A stretch of DNA of 55,255 bases, from assembly GCF_001050235.1 (NCBI RefSeq), contig NZ_DF967972.1, positions 460,269 to 515,523 on the forward strand, in the 5' to 3' direction. The translations under genes and the position numbers were made by a program. The notes beneath the pieces were generated by a model. It ran no database searches, was not told the DNA's origin, and saw only the letters and a list, made by a program, of their open reading frames with translations. Positions 40,763 through 48,635 of this stretch are shown here, piece after piece. The stretch comes from Longilinea arvoryzae. Lineage in GTDB: Bacteria > Chloroflexota > Anaerolineae > Anaerolineales > Anaerolineaceae. Numbering within the stretch: the first letter of the stretch is position 1; each line of letters opens with the position of its first letter.

Positions 40763-41497
40763 CTATCCGGCCAGCAGCTTTTGCAGGGCCAGGGCGTTGG
40801 CCGGGGCGAAGCCACCGAAATCGTTGTTGAAAAAGATGTACACCCGCCGGGCGCCGCGCTCGATCAGGCGGCGCGCCACCCCGGCGATCCCGTCCAGATC
40901 CGCGGCCGAATAATCGCTGGAATACCAGTGCTCGCGGCCGTGCAGGCGCAGGTAGGCCCGTTCGGCGGTGAGGACCTCGGTCAGTGGCTGGCGCGGCGAA
41001 TCCACGTTGCAGAAGCACGCGCCCAGAGCGCTCAACAGGCTTTCGACCTGCGGGTTGAACCAGCGCGGGCTGCGAAACTCCACCGCCACCCGGGACGGGT
41101 CCGGGAAAGCCTGCAGGGCGCCGCGCAGCACCCCGGGGTCGTAGGGCAGGCCGGGCGGCACCTGCAGCAGGATCATCTCGAAGGCGTCGCCCAGCAGCGC
41201 CGCCGAGCGGCAGAAGGCCTGGATGTCGGCCTCCGCGCCGCGCAGCAGCTTGCGGTGGGTGATGGTCCTGGGCGCCTTGAGCACGTAGCCGAAGCCCCGC
41301 GGCGCGCGCGCCTTCCACTTCAGGTAGGTTTGGTCCTGGAAGGCGCGGTAGAAGGTGGCGTTGACCTCGACGGCGTTGAAGCGCGCGGCGTAGAAATCGA
41401 ACCAGCGGCTTTTGGCCAGGTCGCCCGGGTAGAAACACTCCTTCCAGTGATCGTAGGTCCAGCCGGAGGTGCCAATGAAGAAGGCGGATGAACTCAT
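40763..41497 (-). CDS. DUF72 family protein
   Basis: Predicted 244-residue soluble TIM-barrel-like protein. IGTSGWTYDHWKECFYPGDL at the N-terminus, VEVNATFYRAF, VAVEFRSPRW and the C-terminal YIFFNNDFGGFAPANAL are DUF72 hallmarks. Biochemical role unknown; members are near-universal in many phyla and conserved at these sites. The ATG at 41497 directly precedes the first strand. Confidence 0.93.
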   Translation of the reverse strand: MSSSAFFIGTSGWTYDHWKECFYPGDLAKSRWFDFYAARFNAVEVNATFYRAFQDQTYLKWKARAPRGFGYVLKAPRTITHRKLLRGAEADIQAFCRSAALLGDAFEMILLQVPPGLPYDPGVLRGALQAFPDPSRVAVEFRSPRWFNPQVESLLSALGACFCNVDSPRQPLTEVLTAERAYLRLHGREHWYSSDYSAADLDGIAGVARRLIERGARRVYIFFNNDFGGFAPANALALQKLLAG

Positions 41498-41801
41498 GCA
41501 ATGATGATACTTCCGGGAAGAAGACCATTCAAGCGCTGCGTGAATTGAGATTAGAAGTTCGCGTAGGTCGATTCGGAGGGGAGGTAAGCCAGAGCCTTAA
41601 TGGATCATTTTTCTCCCCAGAGAACCGACATCGCGCGCGGAGGAAATGTTGGATCCTTCGCCGATAAGGATAGGAATGCGTTTTTTTCTGGTCACGCCGT
41701 AAAGTTGTATGCGTTTCCCCCGTGGGGTCGGCTGTAATTGAGAATAAGAATAGAGAGAGTAAATATAGAAACTGAAAGTGCCATATGGAATAAATACATC
41801 A
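41498..41801. other. Transition into the AT-rich island; no gene recognised
   Basis: The first half is repeat-like GC-rich sequence with GTAGGTCGATTCGG, similar in style to text near 26050 and 55120. From about 41750 the sequence becomes AT-rich. A short minus-strand frame at 41597-41815 has no ribosome site or motif and was not accepted. Confidence 0.5.
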
Positions 41802-42836
41802 CTATATTTTTGCAATTGGTAAAGGTTTCCCTAATAAAAAGTCATATATACAAATATGCTCTATTGTTTTTGTACAATGTAGATAATCGTATACACAAGG
41901 ATATTCTCCTTCTTTACTCGGTGGTAATTCTTGATTTTGCAATTGTCTTTTTACCATAGACCAATAGCCAGAAAATACTTTCTGATCTAATAATATTGGT
42001 AAACTAATTTCATAACCTAGAAAACAGATATTTATACAAACATGTTCATCTCGATTGATGGGAATTTTTAACCTTATCAAAGGATCAGGAAATTCATTTG
42101 CTCCAATTTGAGATAAATAGAAATCATTTCGTATCGGAAGAGCTAGAGTCTCTTGACTATTATGCTTAAAAGATGAAGTGATGAATTCGCGAAGAAAATC
42201 AAACTCTCGATTAAAAATATACCGATAACCCAAAGTATAAAATGCCATCAAGTATGCTGATGTAATCCATCCTGCATAGACTAAATTTGATTTGTACTCT
42301 TTCGGAGGATTAATTTTAACTCTAGATGTTTGTTGGGTTTCAATGCTTTTTCTTATTAATTCTTCAAACCTAATTTGATCATTAAGACTACTTCCTATCC
42401 ACCTATTCTTACTATCTAAATTACCGGTAACAGTAACCTCATCATTGCTATTTACGCTAACATGTGCCCTCAAACGAATTGGATTTTTCCCAGGATCTTC
42501 AATAATTTCCACAGTTCTTATCCCATAAAAATCACCTTCTTTATAACCATTCTTTATTCGTTCATAAATTTGCATCTGGGCATCTCCCTTGCTGCCCGCA
42601 GAATTATTACAATCCCGGCAAAGAAGTATTGTTTGATTATTGGCTATACTACTTTTTTTTCGTAAATCAGTAGGCCAGACATGGCCATCTGTTATTTCCC
42701 CATTATCGATAGATTCTATAGTGAATTCTCGGAGACAAATGGGGCAAACAAAAAAATCTTCAATCGCGGGATCAAAACTTTTGAGATCGGCTAAGTGCGA
42801 TTTAAAAAGAGATCGAAGATAATCTTTTTTTGTCAT
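41802..42836 (-). CDS. HNH endonuclease-domain protein, AT-rich
   Basis: Predicted 344-residue protein. The N-terminal HNH fold has Cys31-x2-Cys34 (CPIC), the catalytic-type His52 in DGHVWP, and Cys73-x2-Cys76-Asn77 (CRDCNNSAGSKGD), an HNH_5-like arrangement. The following 260 residues are of unknown fold (DEVTVTGNLDSKNRWIGSS, GYRYIFNREFDFLREFITSS) and could recognise DNA. Codon use and AT content differ sharply from neighbours, suggesting transfer. A PIN-domain gene lies 173 bp upstream on the same strand. A defence or selfish-nuclease role is plausible but not shown. Confidence 0.82.
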   Translation of the reverse strand: MTKKDYLRSLFKSHLADLKSFDPAIEDFFVCPICLREFTIESIDNGEITDGHVWPTDLRKKSSIANNQTILLCRDCNNSAGSKGDAQMQIYERIKNGYKEGDFYGIRTVEIIEDPGKNPIRLRAHVSVNSNDEVTVTGNLDSKNRWIGSSLNDQIRFEELIRKSIETQQTSRVKINPPKEYKSNLVYAGWITSAYLMAFYTLGYRYIFNREFDFLREFITSSFKHNSQETLALPIRNDFYLSQIGANEFPDPLIRLKIPINRDEHVCINICFLGYEISLPILLDQKVFSGYWSMVKRQLQNQELPPSKEGEYPCVYDYLHCTKTIEHICIYDFLLGKPLPIAKI

Positions 42837-42903
42837 GAAAGTTCTCTCGTGTAAATTGAATACAGTGTTAGAGAACGAATATTCGCTTCCCTATAAAGCT
42901 GAT

Positions 42904-42935
42904 GGTAATTGACCATAAGTAATTATAGGTCAGAA
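42904..42935. repeat. Left copy of an imperfect direct repeat around the PIN gene
   Basis: GGTAATTG, a short variable part, then AATTATAGG-CAGAA. The right copy at 44209-44239 has the same blocks with a one-base length difference. The 1.3 kb between contains the PIN gene. This could be a scar of insertion or two copies of a small intergenic element. Confidence 0.5.
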
Positions 42936-42941
42936 AACAGG

Positions 42942-42972
42942 AAGGCGCGTTTAAAAACGAACGCACCCTATA
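42942..42972 (-). terminator. Imperfect hairpin after the PIN gene, related to the 26006 module
   Basis: On the minus strand GGTGCGTT and AAACGCGCC can pair with a G-U wobble around CGTTTTT, and TGTTTTC follows. The left arm AACGCACCCTA matches the right arm of the perfect hairpin at 26006-26038. It lies 38 bp downstream of the PIN gene stop, so it may end that message. Confidence 0.4.
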
Positions 42973-43009
42973 AACTTCGTAAAAAATTGTGAATTTGCAT
43001 ATGGACATA

Positions 43010-43975
43010 TTATATGAATTTTTTCAATTCATCCAATGCACTTGAATTGCTACGATCAAGGAGTATCGGTTTCGCGTGCTTTGGGAAGTGGTTGTCTAAA
43101 TCCAGCAGAACTTTATAATAAGGCTTATCAGCAGTCACGAAAATATCGACATCCAGTAAATAACATGCATGCATTTGATCACCGAAGTTTCCATGACCTA
43201 TTTTGTGTTTTACTTGATAAAAATCTACCAAACTCGATATTCGGTTCTTTTGAACCTTCTCGGCTCGAACATTTTCCATCCAAAAAACGCTATAGGAAGG
43301 TGAGGTAAAGGATTTATCTTTAATATAAGGAAGAAGCCAGTCTGCATAATCGCGACTTTCGGGTATCCTTTTTACAATTGCATCATAAAATATTTTCCAA
43401 CATCCAAATCGCCAAAAATTTTCGGGGCCAAAAGGTAAATCCTCAGATAGCAAACAATGTCGATCCGTGTCTTTCTGTTTTACCAGGTTTATCCTTAGAT
43501 CATTACCGTATTTTAATATGAATTGGCGTAAAGCTCTTTGGCTTTCGGCCTCTTTGGCGATTCCTTTTTCATAATCTCTTTTATATATAGCATATTGAGA
43601 TGCTGGAGGTATGAATGGTTCTTTAGCTCGTGTCCAATTTTCAAGGTGGCTTTTTAAGAACATTTTTTCTTGCAAAACCAAATTTACTTTTGGTGATTTT
43701 TCAATCCAATATGGCCTTAACTTCATTACTTCTGATAATACTTCATTAGCTTGACGCCAAGATTGAGGCTTTGAATCATAGTTGTTCGCTACCGAAGTCA
43801 AAACACTCAATTGACTGGTACACAGATCACGATCAGGGATCGCCCAAATCTCATAAATGTTAATATCAGACGCAAGAACTTCATATCCTTTTGTGGCTAA
43901 ATATTCCCTAACCGATTGAGCCTCTTGTTTTTCATGAATAAAATCATATACGTTTGTATCAAAGTATAGTTTCAT
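43010..43975 (-). CDS. PIN-domain (putative ribonuclease) protein, AT-rich
   Basis: Predicted 321-residue protein. It opens MKLYFDTNVYDF, a PIN first strand with Asp6. Glu42 (INIYEIW) and the C-terminal Asp266 (GNFGDQMHACYLL), Asp277 and Asp283 (IFVTADKPY) complete a PIN-like acidic set. The order and spacing fit, but the protein is more than twice the size of VapC toxins because of a large insert (about residues 60-255) of unknown fold. No antitoxin-sized partner adjoins it. AT-rich like the HNH gene. A toxin or defence nuclease is the leading guess. Confidence 0.75.
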   Translation of the reverse strand: MKLYFDTNVYDFIHEKQEAQSVREYLATKGYEVLASDINIYEIWAIPDRDLCTSQLSVLTSVANNYDSKPQSWRQANEVLSEVMKLRPYWIEKSPKVNLVLQEKMFLKSHLENWTRAKEPFIPPASQYAIYKRDYEKGIAKEAESQRALRQFILKYGNDLRINLVKQKDTDRHCLLSEDLPFGPENFWRFGCWKIFYDAIVKRIPESRDYADWLLPYIKDKSFTSPSYSVFWMENVRAEKVQKNRISSLVDFYQVKHKIGHGNFGDQMHACYLLDVDIFVTADKPYYKVLLDLDNHFPKHAKPILLDRSNSSALDELKKFI

Positions 43976-44208
43976 TTACGGACCTCGATATCACAAAATC
44001 ATTCCTTTATATTCATCTATTTCGCAATTATTGATAGATTTTTTCTGTAGGAAAATCACCTATATAAAAGGTAGGTCATGTGTACCCAATTGGTTATCAA
44101 ACCGAACCAGAATGGAAAGATACGTTTGGGTATCAAAGGCACCACTACCACAATCATCCTTACCTCCAAATCCAATAGCTAAAAAATTTACTCATGTATA
44201 TATTTGAC

Positions 44209-44239
44209 GGTAATTGGGCAAAGAAATTATAGGACAGAA
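44209..44239. repeat. Right copy of the imperfect direct repeat around the PIN gene
   Basis: GGTAATTG...AATTATAGGACAGAA, paired with 42904-42935. It lies at the point where the composition returns to that of the rest of the window. Confidence 0.5.
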
Positions 44240-44306
44240 CCCAAAAAGAGAGGGCCTGCCAAGGGTCTTAAACCCCGCACCTCACGTCGGACAATTTCAA
44301 CCTTCT

Positions 44307-44335
44307 TACATTCTCAAAATGATGCCTGTTATAAT
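44307..44335 (+). promoter_or_regulatory. Candidate promoter of the queF-yhhQ operon
   Basis: TTACAT and TATAAT separated by 17 bases, 80 bp upstream of the queF ATG. The -10 is consensus and the -35 matches half of the consensus. Confidence 0.5.
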
Positions 44336-44414
44336 AGACATGCCAATCTTTCCCCAAACCATCGCCCATCCCTTCCGGGGATGATTTCTTATTGTCTTTT
44401 GTAAGGAGAACGAC

Positions 44415-44873
44415 ATGACCCAAGAAGACGTATCCGGGCTGACGATCCTGGGCGGGCAGGCCCAGCCCAGCAAGAAGCTGGAGGCCTTCCCCAACCGCGC
44501 GCCGGACCGCTTTTACCTGGTTTCCCTGCACACCAGCGAGTTCACCTGCCTGTGCCCCAAGACCGGGCAGCCCGATTTTGCCACCATCCACGTCGATTAC
44601 GTCCCCGACCAGAAGGTCATCGAGTCCAAGTCCTTCAAGCTGTACCTGTGGTCGTACCGCAACGAAGGCGCCTTCCACGAGCACGTGGTCAACCAGATCC
44701 TCGACGACCTGCAAAAGGTTTTGGACGCGCACTGGATCCGGGTGACGGGCGAATTCAACATCCGCGGCGGCATCGGGATCAAAGTCGAAGCCGAGCACAC
44801 CCGCACCCCCGCAGCGCGCCTGCAATGGATGCAGCGCGCGGCTGATGCAGCCGCCGCGTCCGGGCAGGAATGA
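44415..44873 (+). CDS. queF: NADPH-dependent 7-cyano-7-deazaguanine reductase
   Basis: Predicted 152-residue enzyme that reduces preQ0 to preQ1 in queuosine biosynthesis. It is of the short, type I (YkvM-like) QueF class. The catalytic Cys is Cys47 in CPKTGQPDF, with Asp54. The nitrile-binding and NADPH region VIESKSFKLYLWSYRNEGAFHEH includes Glu70 and His88/His90. AAGGAG lies before the ATG. It is followed after 10 bp by the transporter gene, consistent with one transcript. Confidence 0.96.
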   Translation: MTQEDVSGLTILGGQAQPSKKLEAFPNRAPDRFYLVSLHTSEFTCLCPKTGQPDFATIHVDYVPDQKVIESKSFKLYLWSYRNEGAFHEHVVNQILDDLQKVLDAHWIRVTGEFNIRGGIGIKVEAEHTRTPAARLQWMQRAADAAAASGQE

Positions 44874-44883
44874 ACGGCTTTTC

Positions 44884-45600
44884 ATGAACGCGCCGCTCGA
44901 ACGCAAGGCTTACCGCTATTTCACCCCGGTCACGGCCATCTTCGTCACCGTGCTGGTGATCTCGAACATCATCGCCGTCAAACTGGTCTCGTTCTGGGGC
45001 CTGACGCTGCCGGCGGCGGTCATCCTTTTCCCGATCAGCTATATCTTCGGGGACATCCTGACCGAGGTCTACGGCTATGCCAACGCCCGCAAGGTCATCT
45101 GGACGGGCTTTTTCTGCAACCTGCTGGCGGTCGCAGCCATCTGGGCCGGCGGCCTCCTGCCCTATTCGTCCTTCTGGACGATCGGCGGATATACCAGCCC
45201 CGCGTCCGCTCAACAGGCGTACACGGCCATTTTGGGCTTTACGCCGCGCCTATTGGTGGCTTCGTTCATCGCCTACCTGTGCGGTGAATTCCTGAATTCC
45301 TTCGTCCTGGCCAAGTTGAAGCTCATCACCGCCGGAAAATTCCTGTGGGTGCGCACCATCAGCTCCACCATCGTCGGCGAGGGCGTGGATGCGGCGATTT
45401 TCATCACCATCGCCTTTGCGGGCATCCTGCCCACCGGCGCCCTGCTGACGACGATCCTCTCGCAGTGGCTGTTCAAGGTTTCTTACGAAGTTCTGGCGAC
45501 CCCGCTCACCTACCTGGTCGTCAATTTCCTCAAGAAGAAGGAAAATGAGGATTACTTCGATCGGGATACCAATTTCAGCCCGGTGTCGTTTCGTTCCTGA
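44884..45600 (+). CDS. yhhQ: Queuosine precursor (preQ0/preQ1) transporter, YhhQ family
   Basis: Predicted 238-residue inner-membrane protein with six helices (ECF vitamin-transporter-like fold, DUF165). VLVISNIIAVKLVSFWGLTLPAAVILFPISYIFGD(I)LTEVYGY-type signature is present; the FPISYIFGD and DILTEVYGYANAR blocks are diagnostic. The ATG at 44884 was chosen since the longer frame overlaps queF. YhhQ imports preQ0 or preQ1, and its pairing with queF suggests the cell salvages preQ0 and reduces it. Confidence 0.93.
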   Translation: MNAPLERKAYRYFTPVTAIFVTVLVISNIIAVKLVSFWGLTLPAAVILFPISYIFGDILTEVYGYANARKVIWTGFFCNLLAVAAIWAGGLLPYSSFWTIGGYTSPASAQQAYTAILGFTPRLLVASFIAYLCGEFLNSFVLAKLKLITAGKFLWVRTISSTIVGEGVDAAIFITIAFAGILPTGALLTTILSQWLFKVSYEVLATPLTYLVVNFLKKKENEDYFDRDTNFSPVSFRS

Positions 45601-45619
45601 GATTTCAAACACCGTAAAA

Positions 45620-45649
45620 AAACATCCCCTAGCGATCTAGGGGATGTTT
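45620..45649. terminator. Bidirectional terminator between queuosine operon and phosphatase-fold gene
   Basis: Perfect 12-bp arms AAACATCCCCTA/TAGGGGATGTTT around GCGATC. A T-run follows on the minus strand (seven T's) and a shorter one on the plus strand. It lies 20 bp after yhhQ and 24 bp before the end of the convergent gene. Confidence 0.92.
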
Positions 45650-45672
45650 CGCATTTTAAGGAATCTCTGAAT

Positions 45673-47223
45673 CTACTTCAATGAGATGTTTGCATCAAAT
45701 AGATAATTAAAAATGATTGGGAAGGTATTGATTGGATCCGTTTCTTGAACCGAATGGGTCGGCTTATACCCTGGCATCAAACGAGCATACAGAATACTGG
45801 TTTTGTACTCTTCGGGGAAATCTTTAATTTGCCCTAAATAATTACCGGTGAGATTTCGCATTCCGTGATCCGATTGGAGGATGATCACCGGTGGATTTGC
45901 GGGATCGGAATCATTCAAAATACCGTCCACAATTTTTTTGGCAAGACTGATGGAAAAATTGTACTGTCCAAGATATGAACCGTAATTAGAAAAAGAACCT
46001 GGTGCGATATAGTACCCATTTTCATCAAACATGAACGGGGCATGCGGCATCATTAAATGAGCATAGATGAACTTTGGAGAGCTAATATCATTCAATTCTC
46101 CGATTTTTTTGGTCGTAAAGAATATGAAATCACTATGCTGGTTAGAACCTAATCGCTTATAGAATATCGATAATTCTTTGAGCATTGTCTTATCTGCAAC
46201 CAACATCCAAAAATCATCAAAGAAAACGCCCAGATTCGTGGCCGAAACATCGTTATAGGTATATGAGACATCGGAGACAATGGGCGTCGCTGTGGGATAA
46301 GGATATTGCATTTCGTTAAAAACAACTGTCGTATAGCCCATTTGCTTTAAATAACTCATCACCCGGTTATCGGCAATATCATTGAACCATTGCTGTTCCG
46401 TATCTGGATCCGGATTTTCTTTATAAGGGTAAAACCGATAATTTAAGCGGGTCGCCATTTCATGCGGAGTATAAATACTGCTTCCATGGCTGTCCTCATA
46501 TACTTCAAAACCTTTCGAAGATAAGTAATTGACGAAATCATCCACCTTCGAATTATGCCAGTATTCGCGCATGGGCTCGAAACCGGAAAATTCATCTAAA
46601 AGGATGTAATAGATATCCGGGTTTTTTTGGCTGGTGGACAAACCGGTCTGGAAGGAATTCGGGGTGAATACATCTGATTTTTGTAATTTCGCCAGCTCAA
46701 CCGGGACGATCATTACCAAATTGTAAGCAATCAATCCGGTCAAAACCACGCTTGCCAAATTCCACAACCTTGCTGCCATTGGGGCTTTTAATTTGTTCAG
46801 CAGCCAAATTGAATAAGAAATGAACACAAATATCAAGGGAAGCGTCGTGTAAACATGTACCGGGAACCAATCAAGTTTTAAAAGCAAATCTTCAAAAAAA
46901 CCGTAAAGATTAAAAAACGCCAGGAAAACAAATGTGGCATTTGCTGTCCTCAGTGGGCCTCGCTGAAAAAAAACAGACAACAAAAAATAAATGACAATCG
47001 CTATCAGAAAATAAACAAGGACCGTTCGGGCAAGGTGAGTGAGCAGAAGATTCTTGACATTGCTTGCATATAAGAAAAGCGTAGGATAGGCCGCTGCCAA
47101 GAAGGGGAGGAAAAAATACTTAAAATGTAAACCAGTTGGATGATGTAAAGTCTCAATTTCGGTTATGTATTTATGCTGGTTGCCTTTAATACCCATTGAT
47201 TTTACCTGTTCATCAAAATGCAT
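45673..47223 (-). CDS. Membrane-anchored sulfatase/alkaline-phosphatase-fold protein
   Basis: Predicted 516-residue protein. About five N-terminal membrane helices (35-180) precede an extracytoplasmic alkaline-phosphatase-superfamily domain. The motifs are IYYILLDEFSG (about 207-217, metal Asp), a central HEMATRLNY (possible nucleophile Thr), HLMMPHAPFMFD (about 397-408) and ILQSDHGMR (about 452-460, the DHG metal motif). The layout matches LTA-synthase-like phosphoglycerol transferases and other surface-polymer modifiers; the reaction is not fixed. AT-rich with no strong ribosome site; a second ATG nine codons in has CAGGT upstream. Confidence 0.8.
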   Translation of the reverse strand: MHFDEQVKSMGIKGNQHKYITEIETLHHPTGLHFKYFFLPFLAAAYPTLFLYASNVKNLLLTHLARTVLVYFLIAIVIYFLLSVFFQRGPLRTANATFVFLAFFNLYGFFEDLLLKLDWFPVHVYTTLPLIFVFISYSIWLLNKLKAPMAARLWNLASVVLTGLIAYNLVMIVPVELAKLQKSDVFTPNSFQTGLSTSQKNPDIYYILLDEFSGFEPMREYWHNSKVDDFVNYLSSKGFEVYEDSHGSSIYTPHEMATRLNYRFYPYKENPDPDTEQQWFNDIADNRVMSYLKQMGYTTVVFNEMQYPYPTATPIVSDVSYTYNDVSATNLGVFFDDFWMLVADKTMLKELSIFYKRLGSNQHSDFIFFTTKKIGELNDISSPKFIYAHLMMPHAPFMFDENGYYIAPGSFSNYGSYLGQYNFSISLAKKIVDGILNDSDPANPPVIILQSDHGMRNLTGNYLGQIKDFPEEYKTSILYARLMPGYKPTHSVQETDPINTFPIIFNYLFDANISLK

Positions 47224-47431
47224 CTAGAAGAATTTTACTGGATGATCCAAAGTGTTTCTGGGAAGAGGCCGAAGACTTGAATCGTACACTCGATTAATCG
47301 GTTCCAGAAGATTGAGGATTTCAAGGTTCATTTGGATGACTCTTTTAATCCGGACTCATTTTAGGACCGTCTGTTTTCTAAGTCCCGTCCGAGTCATTTT
47401 ATAATACTGAAATATAAGGGGTATCCATTTC

Positions 47432-48040
47432 TTAGGGTAAAATCCCCGTATTGATAGAAACCGAATTGGGAGTTCGTTTCAGGTAATCGTTGGTTTTCGA
47501 ATAAATAACCCCCTGCCCTGATTTTCCTGTAAATACGAATCCAATATTGTACCATCCAGATTGGATATTATCTGCCGAAATATAGGCCCGGAAACCAGAA
47601 TTCACAATATCTAAACCCAGGTTTTCATAATAAGCTTGGACGTCGTCCCTTTTTTTGGTCTCATATTGGAAATAATAAATCCTATCGTTGGATTGTAAAA
47701 CCAGATACTTATCATATTTTGCCTGATCAGGTTCTTCCAAGAGGAATGCCCACCCGAGGATTTGTTGCAGTTTCTGATGATCAATAACAACTTCCTGATA
47801 GCTATCCAGCGAGTAAGAAATCTTGTCGGCTGGGGCAGGCAAGGTAATGTTGCGATCAATAGGTTTCCCTAATTTCCCGGAATATCGCGCGATGATCCCC
47901 GGCGCAAATGCCAGATAAGCCACGCTAATAATAAGGATGAATATGTGAATACGATTCCTTTTTATGAATTTCCAAACCCTATAAAGCCGTTTGTCGGATG
48001 ATAAGGATTTGTTACTTAACGTTGATTGTTCTGTCATCAT
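47432..48040 (-). CDS. Membrane-anchored hypothetical protein, AT-rich
   Basis: Predicted 202-residue protein with a basic N-terminus (YRVWKFIKRNR), one transmembrane helix (about 31-50), and an extracytoplasmic domain of about 150 residues. The domain includes QQILGWAFLLEEPDQAKYDKY, RIYYFQYETKKRDDVQAYY and SGWYNIGFVF. No known family was recognised. It lies 208 bp upstream of the phosphatase-fold gene, same strand and composition, so a shared role in surface polymers is a reasonable guess. Confidence 0.62.
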   Translation of the reverse strand: MMTEQSTLSNKSLSSDKRLYRVWKFIKRNRIHIFILIISVAYLAFAPGIIARYSGKLGKPIDRNITLPAPADKISYSLDSYQEVVIDHQKLQQILGWAFLLEEPDQAKYDKYLVLQSNDRIYYFQYETKKRDDVQAYYENLGLDIVNSGFRAYISADNIQSGWYNIGFVFTGKSGQGVIYSKTNDYLKRTPNSVSINTGILP

Positions 48041-48635
48041 TTGATCCAGAAAAAATTCTATTGAAGTTATTATATCCTGTTATGAACCTGGATGACCTCA
48101 AAAAACAAACTGACTGAATGCGTGTTCCTCTTGGTATTGATCTGCGAGCCGGCCAACTATTCGGCTGGCAAAGGGACTCAAAACATACAAAATCGTAGTT
48201 AGAACCGGTAAGTCCTTCCGCCGGTTGCCATCCGCGCGCTGACCCCGCATCCCAATTCAGACGGCCGGTTGGCTATTTCGGTTTGGGGGTTGAGTGATAC
48301 AATCTTAACCATCTTCAAAAAATTGACAATTTCATACCGATCCGTGGATCAGGGAAAAGGACACACCCGCCGCCCTCTCCGGGGTATGTTCGCCTCCCCG
48401 GCGCCGGCCTCGACGCACACCCGGTTCCAAATCATTCGAATGACCCCGATATTTGAAGCCATCTCTTCGGTTCGCCCGACTGCCATAATCCCCCCTGACG
48501 ACCCCGAAACCCGCCAGAGTATTTATTCGCCCGAAGAACCGACAACTTCAAACCTTGCAGCGCGTACCGCATCGATCGAGATTTGGGATGCCACAGGGCA
48601 TCTTCATCAACGACAGCGTTTCACCGGAGAATCTC
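48041..48635. other. Long 5' region of the large secreted protein gene
   Basis: No gene is accepted here. It includes a GAGCCGGCC/CGGCTGGC hairpin near 48145, a TTGACA at about 48322 without a good -10, and Pro/Thr-rich open frames that look accidental. The frame of the large gene is open for 27 codons upstream of its chosen start, but the sequence there lacks a signal-peptide character. Confidence 0.45.

Larger units (their letters stand above)
43976..44414. other. Island border and queF promoter region
   Basis: AT-rich to about 44200, then near-normal composition. It contains the right copy of the direct repeat (44209-44239) and a plausible promoter: TTACAT (44307-44312), 17 bases, TATAAT (44330-44335). 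AAGGAG precedes the queF ATG. I looked for a preQ1 riboswitch and see none. No gene is recognised. Confidence 0.5.

Noticed and set aside
41597..41815. A 72-residue minus-strand frame at the edge of the AT-rich island
   Set aside because: No ribosome site, no motif and it overlaps the end of the HNH gene.
44240..44414. preQ1 riboswitch before queF
   Set aside because: No preQ1-I hairpin with an A-rich tail and no class II-like fold could be found by eye; only a promoter and ribosome site are visible.
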